Below, in pieces: positions 32,601 through 44,153 of a stretch of DNA of 64,000 bases (within the stretch, counting starts at the first letter, position 1; each line of letters begins with the position of its first letter). The stretch spans positions 868,001 through 932,000 of the forward strand of contig CP099418.1 of assembly GCA_024114885.1 (NCBI GenBank). The letters run 5' to 3'. The translations under genes were made by a program, and so were the position numbers. The DNA is from Septoria linicola (taxonomy: Eukaryota > Ascomycota > Dothideomycetes > Mycosphaerellales > Mycosphaerellaceae). The notes under the pieces were generated by a model, which worked only from the letters and a program-made list of their open reading frames with translations, ran no database searches and was not told the origin of the DNA.

Positions 32601-34173
32601 CGTTGAAAGCTGGGAGTGGGAAGACGTGGCCGATGAAGCTGGTGACACTCTCGAGGGCGATCCCGTCACTCCACGACGTCGCGATCGAAATCTCAAAGCG
32701 AGTCTGCGCATTGATGGTAGCATGTACGGCGAGGTTGCAAGAACTGGACGGGAGATCCAAAAGTTCAAATTGCCGACTCAGCCCGTAGTCTATGCGCCGC
32801 AGAGCATGACCGCCAGCATCTCCAGAGACTTCAATGTGAGCGCCAAGGCGCTTTTCCATGTTATGTTTGGAGACAAGAGTGCTGTGTTCCAGTTGCTCTA
32901 CGCAAATCGATGGGCGACGACCATTGCGCAAACACCATGGAGCAAGGAAGACCGAGGACACTGGAGCAGAAAGTTCAAGAATTCCGATGAGTTGCTGATC
33001 GATACGCAAACGATCGATATCTTCAACGATCATTTGTGCTACGTGGTCACCAACGACAAGCAGCCCCATCGACTGCCGTATGCCGACTCCTTCATCTTGA
33101 CCACGAAATTCGTGGTGACGCACATGGCCAAGTCAAGGTCGAAGCTGGCTACGTTCCAGAGTCTGGTATGGCGCAAGCCTCCGCCCATGCCATACCTCAA
33201 GCGATTGATTGAGCGACAAGCATACAACTCGTTGGAAGCTGATGCTCTAGATCTTACGAATGTGGCAATGGACCAGGTCGCTAAGCTTGGCAGCCATAGC
33301 AAGACCAACAAGGCGGTTGAGATATTTGGCAGTGTCGGACAGCAGACGCAGACTGCACAGATAGATAGCAGCAAGATGCCAAGTGGCGCACTGCCGGTCA
33401 TCTCGCCAATCGAAACGAGGCCGGTCAGCATTGCCCAGCTGGTGAGACACGATCTGTTCGCACGAACATTGAGTGCCTTTAGCGTGGTGTTTGATCTGGC
33501 CGTCGCCATTGGCAAAGGCGCGGTGTCCTTATGCACAGCACATACCCTGCTGGTTATTGTTCTGGCCATTTCGGCACTTTACAACAGCTGGCATGGATAT
33601 CGCGACGGACTCGTGTGGTATCATGAAAGAAGCACGGCTCGTTTCATGGCGCGTATTGGTGTGTCACCGAATGTTATGATGAGCAAAGGCGTGTATCTCC
33701 ACGACGTGGAGGATTTTGTCGCGCCCACTGGCATCAATGTGACGACATCAGGCTTCATACCAGATGATGGTCTCACGAAGACATGCCAAAGCACATTTCG
33801 CGAGCATCTGACTGCCTCGGAGTCTACAACAAGACCTCAGATGCCAGGCGCACAGCTTTACAGATCGCGTGCATCTCTGGCCAAGTACCGGCATGATTTG
33901 CTGGTTGGCTTACGCGTTGTCAACCGGATTGAGAAGGACATCGTGGTGGCTGAGTATGAGCAATGGGTGCGTGCAGAAGAGCAGAAATGCCGGCGCGTTG
34001 AGTCTATGCTCCGGCGCTTGAGTACTGAGAAAGCTGAAACGACCAAATCTTCGAGCAAGAAGAGTCTGTCTGAAGCGGAGCTCGATGCAGAGTTGGGTGA
34101 GGATTTTGCTGAGTATTGCAATAGCTGTCGACTCGAGGTGTCGGCACTCGAGAACGGCACGCGTCTGATGTGA
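29625..34173 (+). CDS. BAR-PH-GRAM-VASt sterol-transfer protein (Lam1/Lam3-Sip3 type)
   Basis: Five exons: 29625..30251, 30364..30579, 30660..31007, 31058..31256 and 31376..34173, giving 1395 residues. Domains in order: a BAR-like helical region (residues about 20-300: QIDAVERWLDGYVKAA, RRYGEGAREFWGSTLRGIKRYD, DARRSMEAAQKSFD); a PH domain (EKQGWLFIRTITG, WSRRWFFVKNGIFGWL, ELTEWISAFEMAK); a long Ser/Pro-rich linker; a GRAM-like domain (FPGRVYVTSHEIYFFSNHLG); and a VASt/StART-like domain (ISRDFNVSAKALFHVMFGDKS, WSKEDRGHWSRKFK, DSFILTTKFVVTHMAKS). A membrane span (TLLVIVLAISALYNSW) precedes a coiled C-terminus. Yeast relatives sit at ER-plasma membrane contacts and move sterols. The fourth exon has a tandem CAGCAG acceptor at 31055-31060, so the exon may start at 31058 or 31061. 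Family call is strong by domain order. Confidence 0.88.
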
Positions 34174-34413
34174 TGTAGATGTTCATTTGTAGAGATACCC
34201 CACAAGAGATATCGCACTTCCATAGTGGTGCTTTCTTGAATGTTGTGACGTCGGTTGGTCGCTCTTGGTGCAGCAGTGCTTGCTTGAGAGTGCGGCTCGG
34301 AGCGGGAAAGCTTGAGCTTCGGCATCACCTTGAGAAGTGTTGAAACGGACGCTCGATAGCACATTGCCGGAATTCACTCCTCACCGACCAAAATCAGCGC
34401 AGTGCAACACACG

Positions 34414-36576
34414 ATGTTGCGCTTAGCTGTAGCCCGAGGCGGCCACGGCGTGCGCGCTGGTGCCAGTCGCCAATGGCAGCCACAGCGCGTGTCGCAACTT
34501 TGGGCAGTATGTCAACTTCACGTTGAATGTAGAAGCCATTGCTGGATGAACACTGACTTGATGTCTCTGCCTCACAGACCCAGCGAGCCTACGCCGTCGC
34601 GCCGCCAACACCGGACAAGGTCGTCTTGCCAGGCAGTCGGAGCGACACCACCGCTGGCGTGCCTCAGCCTCCTGTCCTGAAGCCCGTCACCGCCAGCGGC
34701 ACTCCCACCGCTGCCCCAGAGACCATCACGCCGCAGCAATCGCCCTTGACTCCTCCCACGCCTGCCCAAGTCAAAGCCAATCCCCCCGCGCCCTCGACGA
34801 ACACGGGCAATCTGCCCCCAACCGGTCATGGCACTGCGAAAACTGGCCCTTCGTCCGCTCCTCCTCCTCCTCCACCCAGAAAAAGGAAGGGTCGCTTCAG
34901 GCGATTCCTCATGACTCTCATCGTGCTCTCGGCCCTGGGTTACGGTGGTGGTGTCTACTACTCACTGGTCAACGACAACTTCCACGACTTTTTCACCGAG
35001 TACGTTCCGCTAGGAGAGGATGCTGTGGCATACTTTGAAGAGCGCGAATTCCGCAAGCGCTTCCCGAGCTCTTCGTCGTCTTCATCGCGCAGCTGGCCTC
35101 AGACGCGTGGCGAGAACAAAGTCACCATTGGTCGCCAGAGTGGTATCAGCCCACGCGTAGCAGAGTCTGAGAACAGTGGAAACGATCTCACATCGCGAGG
35201 CAGGCACACAAGTGCGCTGGCAGACAACGAACCCAAGCCAGCGCCAAAGAAGGAGGCCGCACAAGCCCCGACAAAACCAGAGACGCCAAATGTATCCACA
35301 AAGTCAGTTCCCAAGCAGGCAGAGAAGCCTGCTGCAGCGAAGCCTGCAGAGAAGCCAAGCGCAACAGCGTCAGTGCCTGCGGTGGATCACATCAACGCGC
35401 CCGAGGCTTCGGAACCTGCAGTGCAGGAGGCGATCAAATTGGTCAACGGCATCATCACAGCGATCAACAACACTTCCGACTCGTCAAAGTACGGCTCTGT
35501 CCTAGCAGAGGCGAAAAACAACTTGAACAAGGTCATTGGAGAGATCAAGCTCGCGAAAGAGAAGGTTGCCCGCGATGCTGAGACGGAGATCAAGAATGCC
35601 CACCTCGAATTCGACCAGGCCGCTAAAGAGCTCGTGCGACGACTAGAAGGAGAAATGCGCGACCAGGAGACACGATGGCGAGAGGAATATGAGCAGGAGC
35701 GCGAGAAGCTCAGCACCAGCTACCAACACAAGCTGTCTGCTGAACTAGACGCTGCCCGCAAGGTCCACGAACAAAAGAAGCAGAACGAGCTCATTGAGCA
35801 GGAAATTGCTCTGCAGAAGAAGTTCATGGACACTGTCAAATCAAAAGTTGAAGAAGAGCGCAGCGGCCGACTCTCCAAACTGGACGAGCTCTCCGGCAGC
35901 GTCGCCGAACTCGACAAGCTCACATCCGAGTGGAACTCCGTCGTAGACGCAACCCTCCAAACCCAACACCTCCAAGTCGCCCTCGAAGCCGTACGAGCCA
36001 AACTCCAAGGATCCGACACCCCAACGCCCTTCATCAACGAGCTCATCGCCCTCAAAGAAGTCAGCAAGAATAACGACATCGTCAAAGCCGCCATCGCATC
36101 CATCAACCCGGCCGCCTACCAACGCGGCGTTCCCTCCTCCGCACACCTCATCGATCGTTTCCGCCGCGTCGCCTCCGAAGTCCGCAAAGCCAGCCTCCTC
36201 CCCGAAGACGCCGGTGTCGCCAGCCACGCCGCTTCTGCTGTCCTGAGTAAATTCATGTTCCAGAAGAAAGCCGATCGGGGACTCCCTGAAGGCGATGATG
36301 TAGAAGCTACGCTTGCGAGGACGGAAGTTTTGCTGGAAGAAGGTGACTTGGACGCTGCTGCGCGAGAAATGAATGGCCTCAAGGGCTGGGCGGGTGTGTT
36401 GAGTAGAGATTGGGTCGGAGAGTGCAGGAGAGTGTTGGAAGTGAGGCAGGCTGTTGAGGTGAGTACCGTCCCCGTCTTTTCCTTACCTTCTCTTCTCTTG
36501 TGATGACATGCTAACGTGAAGTGATTACTAGGTCATTGCTGCCGAGAGCAGATTACGAAGTCTGCTCGTCCAATGA
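34414..36576 (+). CDS. MIC60: MICOS complex subunit MIC60 (mitofilin)
   Basis: Exons 34414..34506, 34578..36458 and 36532..36576 encode 672 residues. The N-terminus is basic and hydroxylated (MLRLAVARGGHGVRAGASRQWQ), a mitochondrial presequence, followed by a Pro/Thr-rich stretch. One inner-membrane span (FLMTLIVLSALGYGGGVYYSL, near residue 145) leads to HDFFTEYVPLGEDAVAYFEEREFRKRFP, typical of MIC60. A long coiled-coil region (about residues 330-500) precedes the mitofilin signature: FINELIALKEVSKNNDIVKAAIASINP and GVPSSAHLIDRFRRVASEVRKASLLPEDAGVASHAAS, then LARTEVLLEEGDLDAAAREMNGLKGWAGVLSRDWV. MIC60 anchors cristae junctions and binds outer-membrane partners. The last exon codes 14 residues and the stop. 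It follows the sterol-transfer gene by 240 bp on the same strand, with no sign of co-regulation. Confidence 0.95.
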
Positions 36577-36939
36577 TCATTTGCCAGTCATCTTTTCTTC
36601 CAAGCTGAGAATGCACGCAGCTTCTGTAGCATAACAAAACCAGTCCAGAGTTTGTATCGTGTATAGCAGAGAAAAATAGAAGAAGAAATCATTTCAAAGC
36701 TCACTGAACATAAGATCATGTGGTGAATATTCTGAGAGACAAAACATGATAAATTCTTCTATCTGCTAAAAAGTCCACCATCCTCTGACTTGCACAAGAC
36801 AACAACAAACGTATCGCAGCTTCTGCGAGGGGTATCTTAGACTTCAAAAATTCCGCTGATGCTGTCAATCAGAGAGTGAAAAGAAATACGTCTTCACATC
36901 GTACTCGTCAGTCACACACTCACTCACTCACTCACTCAC
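36577..36939. other. Convergent 3' spacer between MIC60 and kinesin-3
   Basis: 363 bp shared by both 3' ends. It contains the start of a CACT microsatellite and otherwise AT-rich sequence suited to 3' UTRs. Confidence 0.5.
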
Positions 36940-36944
36940 TCACT
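36917..36944. repeat. CACT tetranucleotide microsatellite
   Basis: Seven perfect CACT units. On the minus strand the repeat overlaps the kinesin-3 stop codon (36940-36942). Confidence 0.9.
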
Positions 36945-39900
36945 CAAGATCCCACTCTTCCGGCGTTCTGCCGCCACTATTCTCCGCTGAAGATCGTTGC
37001 CACGAGCGATCGACCGCCCATATCCACTCTCCACGCTCTTTGTCATTTCTGCACGCAAAGAGATAGGCGCGAGTCGTCGTGTAGACTGCCCATACCTCCA
37101 TCCTGGCATTCGGTCTTTGCAACAATGCTGCGACCTCTGGCTCTGCGTCGATACGCGAGTTGGTGAGATTGATGGCGTTGACTTCATCGCCATCCTTTCC
37201 GCTGTAGAGGTGGAGGAAGGGCCGTCGGAGCTCAACAAATGTCTTCTCCCAGCGCCTGCCGGAGCTGTCTGGCGATAACAGCCAGCCCGACATCAGCACA
37301 GTCGGTGTCTTTAGCTGCGCCTCCACGGTGGCTGCCAATGCTACGTCTTCGGTTCCATTGGTCGTGCTGCTGGTGATGGCGGCGCTATTCTCAGGCGAGT
37401 CGGTATTAGTACCAAGCAGAAGCCGTTCGCTAACAGTGGCGCCAGTCGTCCACATATCCAGTATTTTCTTCACGAGCTCCTTCTGTCTCTCGTCCATCGC
37501 GTCACCGTCCTGCAATTGTGCCTTATTGGGTGGCAAGAGAGCTGTTGAACCAAGAGCACCGCGCGCAGCTTCGATCTCAGCGATACGAGAACGTCTCCTT
37601 CGAAGGTCCATCCAGTCTCTGATGAGAGAGACGCCACGGGGAGTCCAGCTAGAAAGAGTCTCTTGGCCCGAGATGTAGTCGCCCGTAGTGTCCATACGCC
37701 ATAGATCGCCAGCTCTTTTGGCTTGACTCGGCTTGAGAGTCACTGCATATATACCAGCCATAGAGTGAACAACACGTTGGTTGTGAAATAATTGACCGAG
37801 CAACGAATTCTGGCGATACCAGTTGCGGGGTCTAGTCTGCATGGCTATGTCGAAGCTGAAGCCCATGGGGTGTGTGACTCTGGGCGAGTGTACCTCGAAG
37901 CGGAGTGTCAATTGCACTCGATACTTGTCTAGGGTCGGCCGGTCCAGCAACGCAGAATTGTGCGAACTGGAGTCCCATTGCGCAGTCATTTTGACATTTG
38001 TTACGCCCTCGGGATCCTTGCGTATGACAGGCGGCGACACAAGCGATAATGGTACGTCTGGTTGACTGACATCCTCGTCGGATACTTTGCCAGTACTATC
38101 GAGAAGCCTGACCTTTCCAACCTTTAAGCGATCGACATCCTTCCACGGCAGCGTCTCGCCCGAGCTATGCTGGAGATGCACAACAATGCGTCGCTGGATG
38201 CCTTGATGAAGCTGATATGCGCCCTGATCGGAAGTGTCGTCCTGCACTACTTCCACTGGCTGGTACTCGCCATCTTCGTTGATCTCCAAGACTTGCACGC
38301 GCGCGAACACGTCGTGCCGCTCGTCGGTGTAGTACTCATGCTCGGGGATCCTCGAGTGCTGTCGCTTAGTTCGTGGCTTGACATTTGCGGCGACAGATGC
38401 ATCCCGCATGTCGTCCCAACTAAGGAGTTTATCGAGGTGCATGCTGGTGACTTGAGCAAATATGCTGACTCTGAGGGTGGCATCTTGTGGTGCAGAGAGC
38501 GAAAGACTCATGCTGTGTACACTGTCGAACCGGGCTGCGCTTTCGCCAAAGCCGCTGATCAGTGCGGTAGTCGTGGCCCCACCTTCCTCCGAGAACCCAG
38601 GCACGAACAACTGCGCATGAACGTTGGTCCCTTCTCGCTCTGCGAAGCCATAAAGTTCGTGCATGACCACGTTGAATTTCAAAACGCTGCCAGGCGCTTC
38701 TGCTGAGCTTGGCTCAAGCGAGAGATGCACAACACCCACGATGGAGCAAGTGTATGGGGAGTAGACATCAAGAGTGAAATCCTGTACCCGACACTCAAAG
38801 ACAGCCGCAAGTGGTATGTCGGCGTCACCGACCCGGGTGTAATCTGGCATGCACTCTTCCTCGAATGGGTTGCTGATGCTGAAATGCTGCATGTACTCGG
38901 GCCGGTCGAGAAATTGCAACATATGTCGCATTGTCTGCACTCGTTTGTGGAGCTTTTCGATCGACCAAAGGCGGATGACATTGCTGTGAAAGTCAATGAC
39001 TCTGACTGCCAGACATGGCTTGTGTGTCAGCTCTAGCTCAGGATCGTTGTTCTCTTCGGTCGAAATGCCGTTCAGGACTAAGTCATACGACGAGCCGAGA
39101 GTGTGTCCAACGTCCACGACGGAGAATTGGAACACCACACTGCGTCCGAGCTGCTGACTCATCACTTGAGCCTCCTTCAATAACGAGGCATTTCTCAAAA
39201 CACCGGCGGCCATGGTCACCCATCGATGGCGCCTCCAGTGAGACACAACGTACTTGGCAAGCCATGTTGCTCGCTCGTCGAGGCCTTGGTGGTGACTTTT
39301 CCGCCTTGGTTTGCGCGGGGTCTTGATCTCTCTAAGCTGACGATCGAATTCTTTCTTCTGTTCCGCAAGCTGTTTCTGCATGGATTCCTTCATTTCCTGA
39401 AGGGATGCCTCCATCTTTGCCTTTTCTGACCTGAGCTCTTCAATTTCAAAGGTGCCTTCTTCAGCACTTTCCAGTTTCTGTTGATATTCATCCTTCTTTT
39501 TCTCAAGTCGATCCTGCATCTCATCTTTATTGAGCTTCAACTGCTCCTCGTCTTCGCTATGTCTTGGCGTGGATGGAATTGTGAGGGCCGTATCTAACGA
39601 AAAGTTGTCCAATGTGCCATTGCTCAAGTACTTGTCCCGTACCGGATGCGAGGAGACTGACTCATTGTCGGTGTCCCCTGCGTAGCTGTCGAAGAGCTTC
39701 GATTCCGGTCTAGCTTTGCGCACAGCGCGCACGCGCTGCAAGTCTTCGAAAAGCACGTCCAATTGATCATCAGTCAGATCTATCATCTTCTGGTCTGGTC
39801 CTAGAGACGAAGAGATTGCCTCGCGCCTGGCGAATGCCCAATCGCTATCTCGACCATGCATTCGTGAGGGCGCAGGCGAATCATTACCAAGTTCTCCTTC

Positions 39901-41871
39901 ATCATCAGACCAGATGCGGCTCACTGAGCTCGACGATCGTTCATGCCCCGTTGGACGAGGAGACGGAGAGTCAAGCTGATCTGCAGTGACTGAATACTTC
40001 AGCAGACTACCTTGTTCCGCTCGTTCTTCTCGTGCTTCTTGCGGATGATTGAATCGGAAGATGTGAAAGTCTCCAAGTATGACACGATATCCAGAACGAA
40101 GTCTTTTCGGTGCTTCTATTCGTATTCCGTTGACCATGATCGCTGCACCATCTTTTGGCACCACAGTGACGACCCCATCGACGTTTTCAAACGTGCAATG
40201 ATCATGGAGAATCTTGGACCCATTGAGGCGAATGTCGACCGATGTTGGACTAGTCACTTCTCCATTCTCAATGGGCATAGGATTCGTATCAACGTTACCG
40301 ACAGTCGTTGTGCCTGGCTTCAGATTGTAGACCAAGCACTCAGCAAGAAGCGGATCATCGCTGAGATTGACCAAGTGGGGCATTTTCTTGGGTGTGCTAA
40401 GTCCCACGAATCCTTTCTCGATGCTGATACCCAATTCCTCTAATGCCGCCTCACGTTCTTTGTGGATTTGCTCGGTCTTGGTGAGCTTCTCCTCCCAAGT
40501 CTGATTCAAGTCAAGATACAATTTCTCGGATTGCGACAGCTGTTCCTGAATTTCTGCCTTGGAAACTTTCTTCACAGTTCCATCTGCCTGTGTGAAACTG
40601 ACAATCTGTTTTTCCAAAGGAGTATCGGCGCTGTACTGCTCTTCGGCGGCGCCACCTCCCGTAGTCAGCTTCGAGCGCAGCTGCGCAAGCTCTTCCTTGA
40701 GTTCTCGAATCATGCGAGCGTTTGGGTCTTCATTCACCACCGCGTGGTTCTTGATTCGTTTTGCGGAATCGGCGTAACGAAGAGTGCTGAGCGTCTCCTC
40801 GAAATTTATGTCTGCTGGCGAAATGGCAGCAATCATGGCAGTCAGACTGTTCCCACCTAGACTGTCTTTCAATAGCCATGTCAAGACAGAGTCTCGGTAG
40901 GGCACCTGCATGCCTTTTGACTTGGCTTTAGTAGCGGTGCTCATATCTGCTAAAGCAGCAATAACACGGCCCAGTGTCGACAGCGAGCGATTGATCTCAG
41001 CACCTTCTTTCAGTCGGGCTCCTGTCGCTCCTGTACTTGTTGCTCGTTCTGAACCAGCCAGATCGACGAGGGAAATCTTAGCCACCTTTTCCGAGTCCAT
41101 GTTTGTCTCAACATCGTGGCGCTTTTGTGTCAGTGTCAGAGTGAAGACAGCATGCGATCGCGAAGAAGTCTCGTTCATGTTCGTGGCTGCCACAGTACGC
41201 GCTTTGTTTCCTTCGTCCATGAGATGCTCAATCTCATTGAAGCTCCGAACCACGAGCTTGGCCAGATCTTCCACATAGGGACCCGTGGAGGGGTGCTCTC
41301 GCACTTTCAGATTGCCCTTGTTGCTAGGATTGAGCAGATCGCGAACACGCTCATTGTAGATCTCCAGATACGACACCTCAACTGTGCAGGTAGTATTGGC
41401 ATCATTGGCTTGTAGACCATCGATGCGTTCGAACATGTCCCTGCAGATGCGAGGAATCACACCTTCTTCGTCGCCATATCCCATCATACTGTAACTCTTA
41501 CCAGATCCAGTCTGGCCATAAGCGAAGATACAGTTGTTGTATCCCTGGAAAGCATTTTGCAGCAGCGGCTTGCCCAAATCGTCGAAGACATCCTGCTGCC
41601 CTGCGAAGTTACCATCGTCGCGATTGAAGGACCAGTATGACTTGTCAAAAGCGAACGTCTTACTACCCTCGAGCGCCGCCTTGACATTCTTGTTCTTTCC
41701 TTCAGGTGGAGGAGGTGTGAGAACTGTCTGTGAGTCCTTCATGGACACAATACATTTCGCATTGCGGCCTGTTTCTCGCGAGTTGAACGGCCGCACCCGC
41801 ACAACGACCTTGATGTTGCCACCGCCGCCTCCTCCGCCACCGCCGGCCGCCGCCCCATTGGCAGAGGCCAT
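36940..41871 (-). CDS. Kinesin-3 (UNC-104/KIF1-type) motor
   Basis: A single 1643-residue open frame, with no intron. The N-terminal motor domain starts after a poly-Gly stretch (residues 9-18). It shows the P-loop GQTGSGKS (119-126), NETSSRSHAVFTLTLTQ, VDLAGSERATSTGATGARLKEGAEINRSLSTLGRVI and VPYRDSVLTWLLKDSLGGNS. Short coiled coils follow. An FHA domain (VYNLKPGTTTVGN, LHDHCTFENVDGVV) lies near residue 500-600, then kinesin-3 central KIF1B/DUF3694-like regions and a C-terminal PH domain (LMSGWLLSPDSSGRRWEKTFVELRRPFLHLY). This is the layout of fungal KinA/Unc104, which moves endosomes and other vesicles toward microtubule plus ends. It is divergently arranged with TRM5 over 367 bp. Lack of introns in almost 5 kb contrasts with its neighbours but is not abnormal. 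Confidence 0.95.
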   Translation of the reverse strand: MASANGAAAGGGGGGGGGNIKVVVRVRPFNSRETGRNAKCIVSMKDSQTVLTPPPPEGKNKNVKAALEGSKTFAFDKSYWSFNRDDGNFAGQQDVFDDLGKPLLQNAFQGYNNCIFAYGQTGSGKSYSMMGYGDEEGVIPRICRDMFERIDGLQANDANTTCTVEVSYLEIYNERVRDLLNPSNKGNLKVREHPSTGPYVEDLAKLVVRSFNEIEHLMDEGNKARTVAATNMNETSSRSHAVFTLTLTQKRHDVETNMDSEKVAKISLVDLAGSERATSTGATGARLKEGAEINRSLSTLGRVIAALADMSTATKAKSKGMQVPYRDSVLTWLLKDSLGGNSLTAMIAAISPADINFEETLSTLRYADSAKRIKNHAVVNEDPNARMIRELKEELAQLRSKLTTGGGAAEEQYSADTPLEKQIVSFTQADGTVKKVSKAEIQEQLSQSEKLYLDLNQTWEEKLTKTEQIHKEREAALEELGISIEKGFVGLSTPKKMPHLVNLSDDPLLAECLVYNLKPGTTTVGNVDTNPMPIENGEVTSPTSVDIRLNGSKILHDHCTFENVDGVVTVVPKDGAAIMVNGIRIEAPKRLRSGYRVILGDFHIFRFNHPQEAREERAEQGSLLKYSVTADQLDSPSPRPTGHERSSSSVSRIWSDDEGELGNDSPAPSRMHGRDSDWAFARREAISSSLGPDQKMIDLTDDQLDVLFEDLQRVRAVRKARPESKLFDSYAGDTDNESVSSHPVRDKYLSNGTLDNFSLDTALTIPSTPRHSEDEEQLKLNKDEMQDRLEKKKDEYQQKLESAEEGTFEIEELRSEKAKMEASLQEMKESMQKQLAEQKKEFDRQLREIKTPRKPRRKSHHQGLDERATWLAKYVVSHWRRHRWVTMAAGVLRNASLLKEAQVMSQQLGRSVVFQFSVVDVGHTLGSSYDLVLNGISTEENNDPELELTHKPCLAVRVIDFHSNVIRLWSIEKLHKRVQTMRHMLQFLDRPEYMQHFSISNPFEEECMPDYTRVGDADIPLAAVFECRVQDFTLDVYSPYTCSIVGVVHLSLEPSSAEAPGSVLKFNVVMHELYGFAEREGTNVHAQLFVPGFSEEGGATTTALISGFGESAARFDSVHSMSLSLSAPQDATLRVSIFAQVTSMHLDKLLSWDDMRDASVAANVKPRTKRQHSRIPEHEYYTDERHDVFARVQVLEINEDGEYQPVEVVQDDTSDQGAYQLHQGIQRRIVVHLQHSSGETLPWKDVDRLKVGKVRLLDSTGKVSDEDVSQPDVPLSLVSPPVIRKDPEGVTNVKMTAQWDSSSHNSALLDRPTLDKYRVQLTLRFEVHSPRVTHPMGFSFDIAMQTRPRNWYRQNSLLGQLFHNQRVVHSMAGIYAVTLKPSQAKRAGDLWRMDTTGDYISGQETLSSWTPRGVSLIRDWMDLRRRRSRIAEIEAARGALGSTALLPPNKAQLQDGDAMDERQKELVKKILDMWTTGATVSERLLLGTNTDSPENSAAITSSTTNGTEDVALAATVEAQLKTPTVLMSGWLLSPDSSGRRWEKTFVELRRPFLHLYSGKDGDEVNAINLTNSRIDAEPEVAALLQRPNARMEVWAVYTTTRAYLFACRNDKERGEWIWAVDRSWQRSSAENSGGRTPEEWDLE

Positions 41872-42238
41872 CGCGCTGAGCGTCGCCGAGTCTCACTGCA
41901 GCGCGCACTCATGTCCGCCAGGTCGGCGGTGTGCCTCGTGGGTCTCGCAGATGTAAGCCAGTGGTCGTTCCTCGTCGCTGTCAGTATGATCGCTGAGAAA
42001 GTGCGCTGTCGTGGAAAATTGGGCGTCGGCTTGTGTGTTGTTTGGAGCCGTCGCAAGTCGAGGTTGCATGGCACGCGTGAACTGCAGCCACGCGAAGTGT
42101 CAGGCACATGCTGAACATCCCTGTCGCCCAAATTTAGCGTGGAACCTTATTCCATAATTCTGGCACTCTTCACATCGCCGTGACTCTTGTCCGGGAACCA
42201 GAAATCAGCATTGCTACCTTTTGCCATCATCGACATTC
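41872..42238. promoter_or_regulatory. Bidirectional promoter region, kinesin-3 and TRM5
   Basis: 367 bp between divergent ATGs at 41871 (minus) and 42239 (plus). No TATA box noticed. Both core promoters must lie here unless transcripts overlap. Confidence 0.55.
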
Positions 42239-43710
42239 ATGGCAGACGAAGAAATGTGGCGACCACCCGCCAACAGACTGATGCGGACGCTGGATCGATC
42301 ATTCTTCCAACGGACCATCGAACTCAAGGCGGCCCGGGTTTTCGACAACAAGAATATTTTCAGCGTTCGAACAGCCTTGGAACGCAGCAAGGATGTTCTG
42401 GTCAAGGAACGCCTAGGTAGTGTGCATCCTGATCCTGGCTCCGCTCTAGCACAGAGTGGCAAAAAGTGCATTCTACTTAGGCCTGAGTCGGGACTTGAAA
42501 GTACAGGAACTAGCAACACTACACAGCAGAGCATTGTCTCTGGACCGCACTCTCCTAAAGTGGCTGAGCTTGTCACGCAAAGTATGATAGATATCATTCC
42601 TTTCCAGCTGAAGCTCGACTACTCGTATTGGACATATCACGACATCATTTCTGCCGTGCTCCCTGAAGACGAGCAAGGCGAAATTCCATCTGGCTTCTCA
42701 CAAGTGGGACACGTAGCCCACCTCAATCTACGAGATGAATATCTCAAGTACAAGACAATCATCGCGGAGATCCTGATGGACAAGAATCCTGGCGTACGAA
42801 CAGTCATCAACAAAATCGACGACGTCGGCGAGGAGAGCGAGTACAGAACATTTCAATACGAAGTTCTCGCGGGTCCAGACGACATGAACGTCACAATCTC
42901 CGAGGAAAATTGCATCTTCAAGTTCGACTACAGCAAAGTCTACTGGAACAGCAGACTCAACACCGAGCACAGACGCCTGGTAGCGCTATTCAACGAAGGA
43001 GAGGCGGTATGCGACGTAATGGCTGGAATCGGGCCCTTCGCTGTACCCGCGGGAAAGAAGAAGATCTTCACGTGGGCAAACGACCTCAACCCAGACAGCT
43101 ACGAAAGCATGAAGGATGCCATATCTCGAAACAAAGTGCAGGATTACGTGCAGCCGTTCAACGAGGATGGCAAAACATTTATCCCAAGTGCAGTCGCGAG
43201 GCTTGCAGACACCGTCCACAACGTGGAAGTGCTAAAGCGGCCATCAAGAAAAGACCCCAATGCCCAACCGGAAGTCGTCAAGACTCTACGCCAACCACTG
43301 ACCTTCCAACACTTTGTCATGAATCTGCCAGCTACAGCGATCACGTTCTTGCCCAGTTTCATCGGACTCTATCCTGAATTTCTGCGGAAACGTCTCGGAG
43401 CGGATCTCAAGATGCCTCTAGTCCATGTATATTGTTTCAGCACCAAAAGTGACGACAATGTCAAGGAAGGCATCGAAATCGCAGCCGAAGTTTCTCGACA
43501 ACTAGGCACTACCCTCAAGCCCGGCCGCATCGAAGATGGCGATGTGGCGATCTACGATGTTCGAGATGTCGCGCCTAAGAAGCGGATGTTGTAAGTGCTA
43601 CCAACTCGACCCCCTTGCCTCCTGTGACGATACATGCTGACCTGTGTAGTTGCGCGAGCTTCCGTCTACCAGAGGAAGTGGCTTTTCGAGAACAAACTGC
43701 TACATCATGA
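42239..43710 (+). CDS. TRM5: tRNA (guanine37-N1)-methyltransferase
   Basis: Exons 42239..43590 and 43650..43710, total 470 residues. The protein methylates N1 of G37 next to the anticodon, preventing frameshifts. N-terminal RTLDRSFFQRTIELKAARV precedes PFQLKLDYSYWTYHDIISAVLPE and GFSQVGHVAHLNLRDEYLKYK, the TRM5-specific D1/D2 region. The SAM site reads AVCDVMAGIGPFAVPAGKK, with TWANDLNPDSYESMK and the catalytic FVMNLPATAITFL loop. The second exon codes the last residues (CASFRLPEEVAFREQTATS). If the intron is kept, translation stops a few codons into it, which would trim only the C-terminus. No mitochondrial presequence is obvious at this ATG; in yeast Trm5 also acts in mitochondria, so an upstream start might exist but was not found. 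Confidence 0.95.
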
Positions 43711-44153
43711 GTTCAGTCCTCGTTTCACGGCAGCGCCTACCGTCAAACTAGCCGGCCTGCACCTTCGAGCTCCATCTTCCGAGCATGCTGGATACGTCCA
43801 AGAGCTACTGAGCCAAAGACCAGCACATGTGCAAGCGACGACATGCTGTAGCACCACAGCCCTCTATCTCCGTCTTGGCAGCAATCCTCCATACGCTGTC
43901 CCTGTGCGGACAAGCTCCATCCAGCAAGCCAAGAACGCCATACATGCTTCGTTCGCAGCCATGATTCGTCCGAATTGTAGCTCACTAGGCAGGATCGCAA
44001 CAAGTCTGGTTCAGCCCTGGCTCCAGCTTCCTGCTCCCAACATGCGGCGACACCAACTCAAGCTATGCCATATAGATAGCTTCAGCTAGCTGCTGACGGC
44101 ACTACCCTCTACCTCCCTCTCGACTCCACAACACCATTTCTGAATATTCTACC
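43711..44153. other. Intergenic, nothing recognised
   Basis: Between TRM5 and the first SDR gene, both plus. Open frames here are not supported. Confidence 0.5.
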
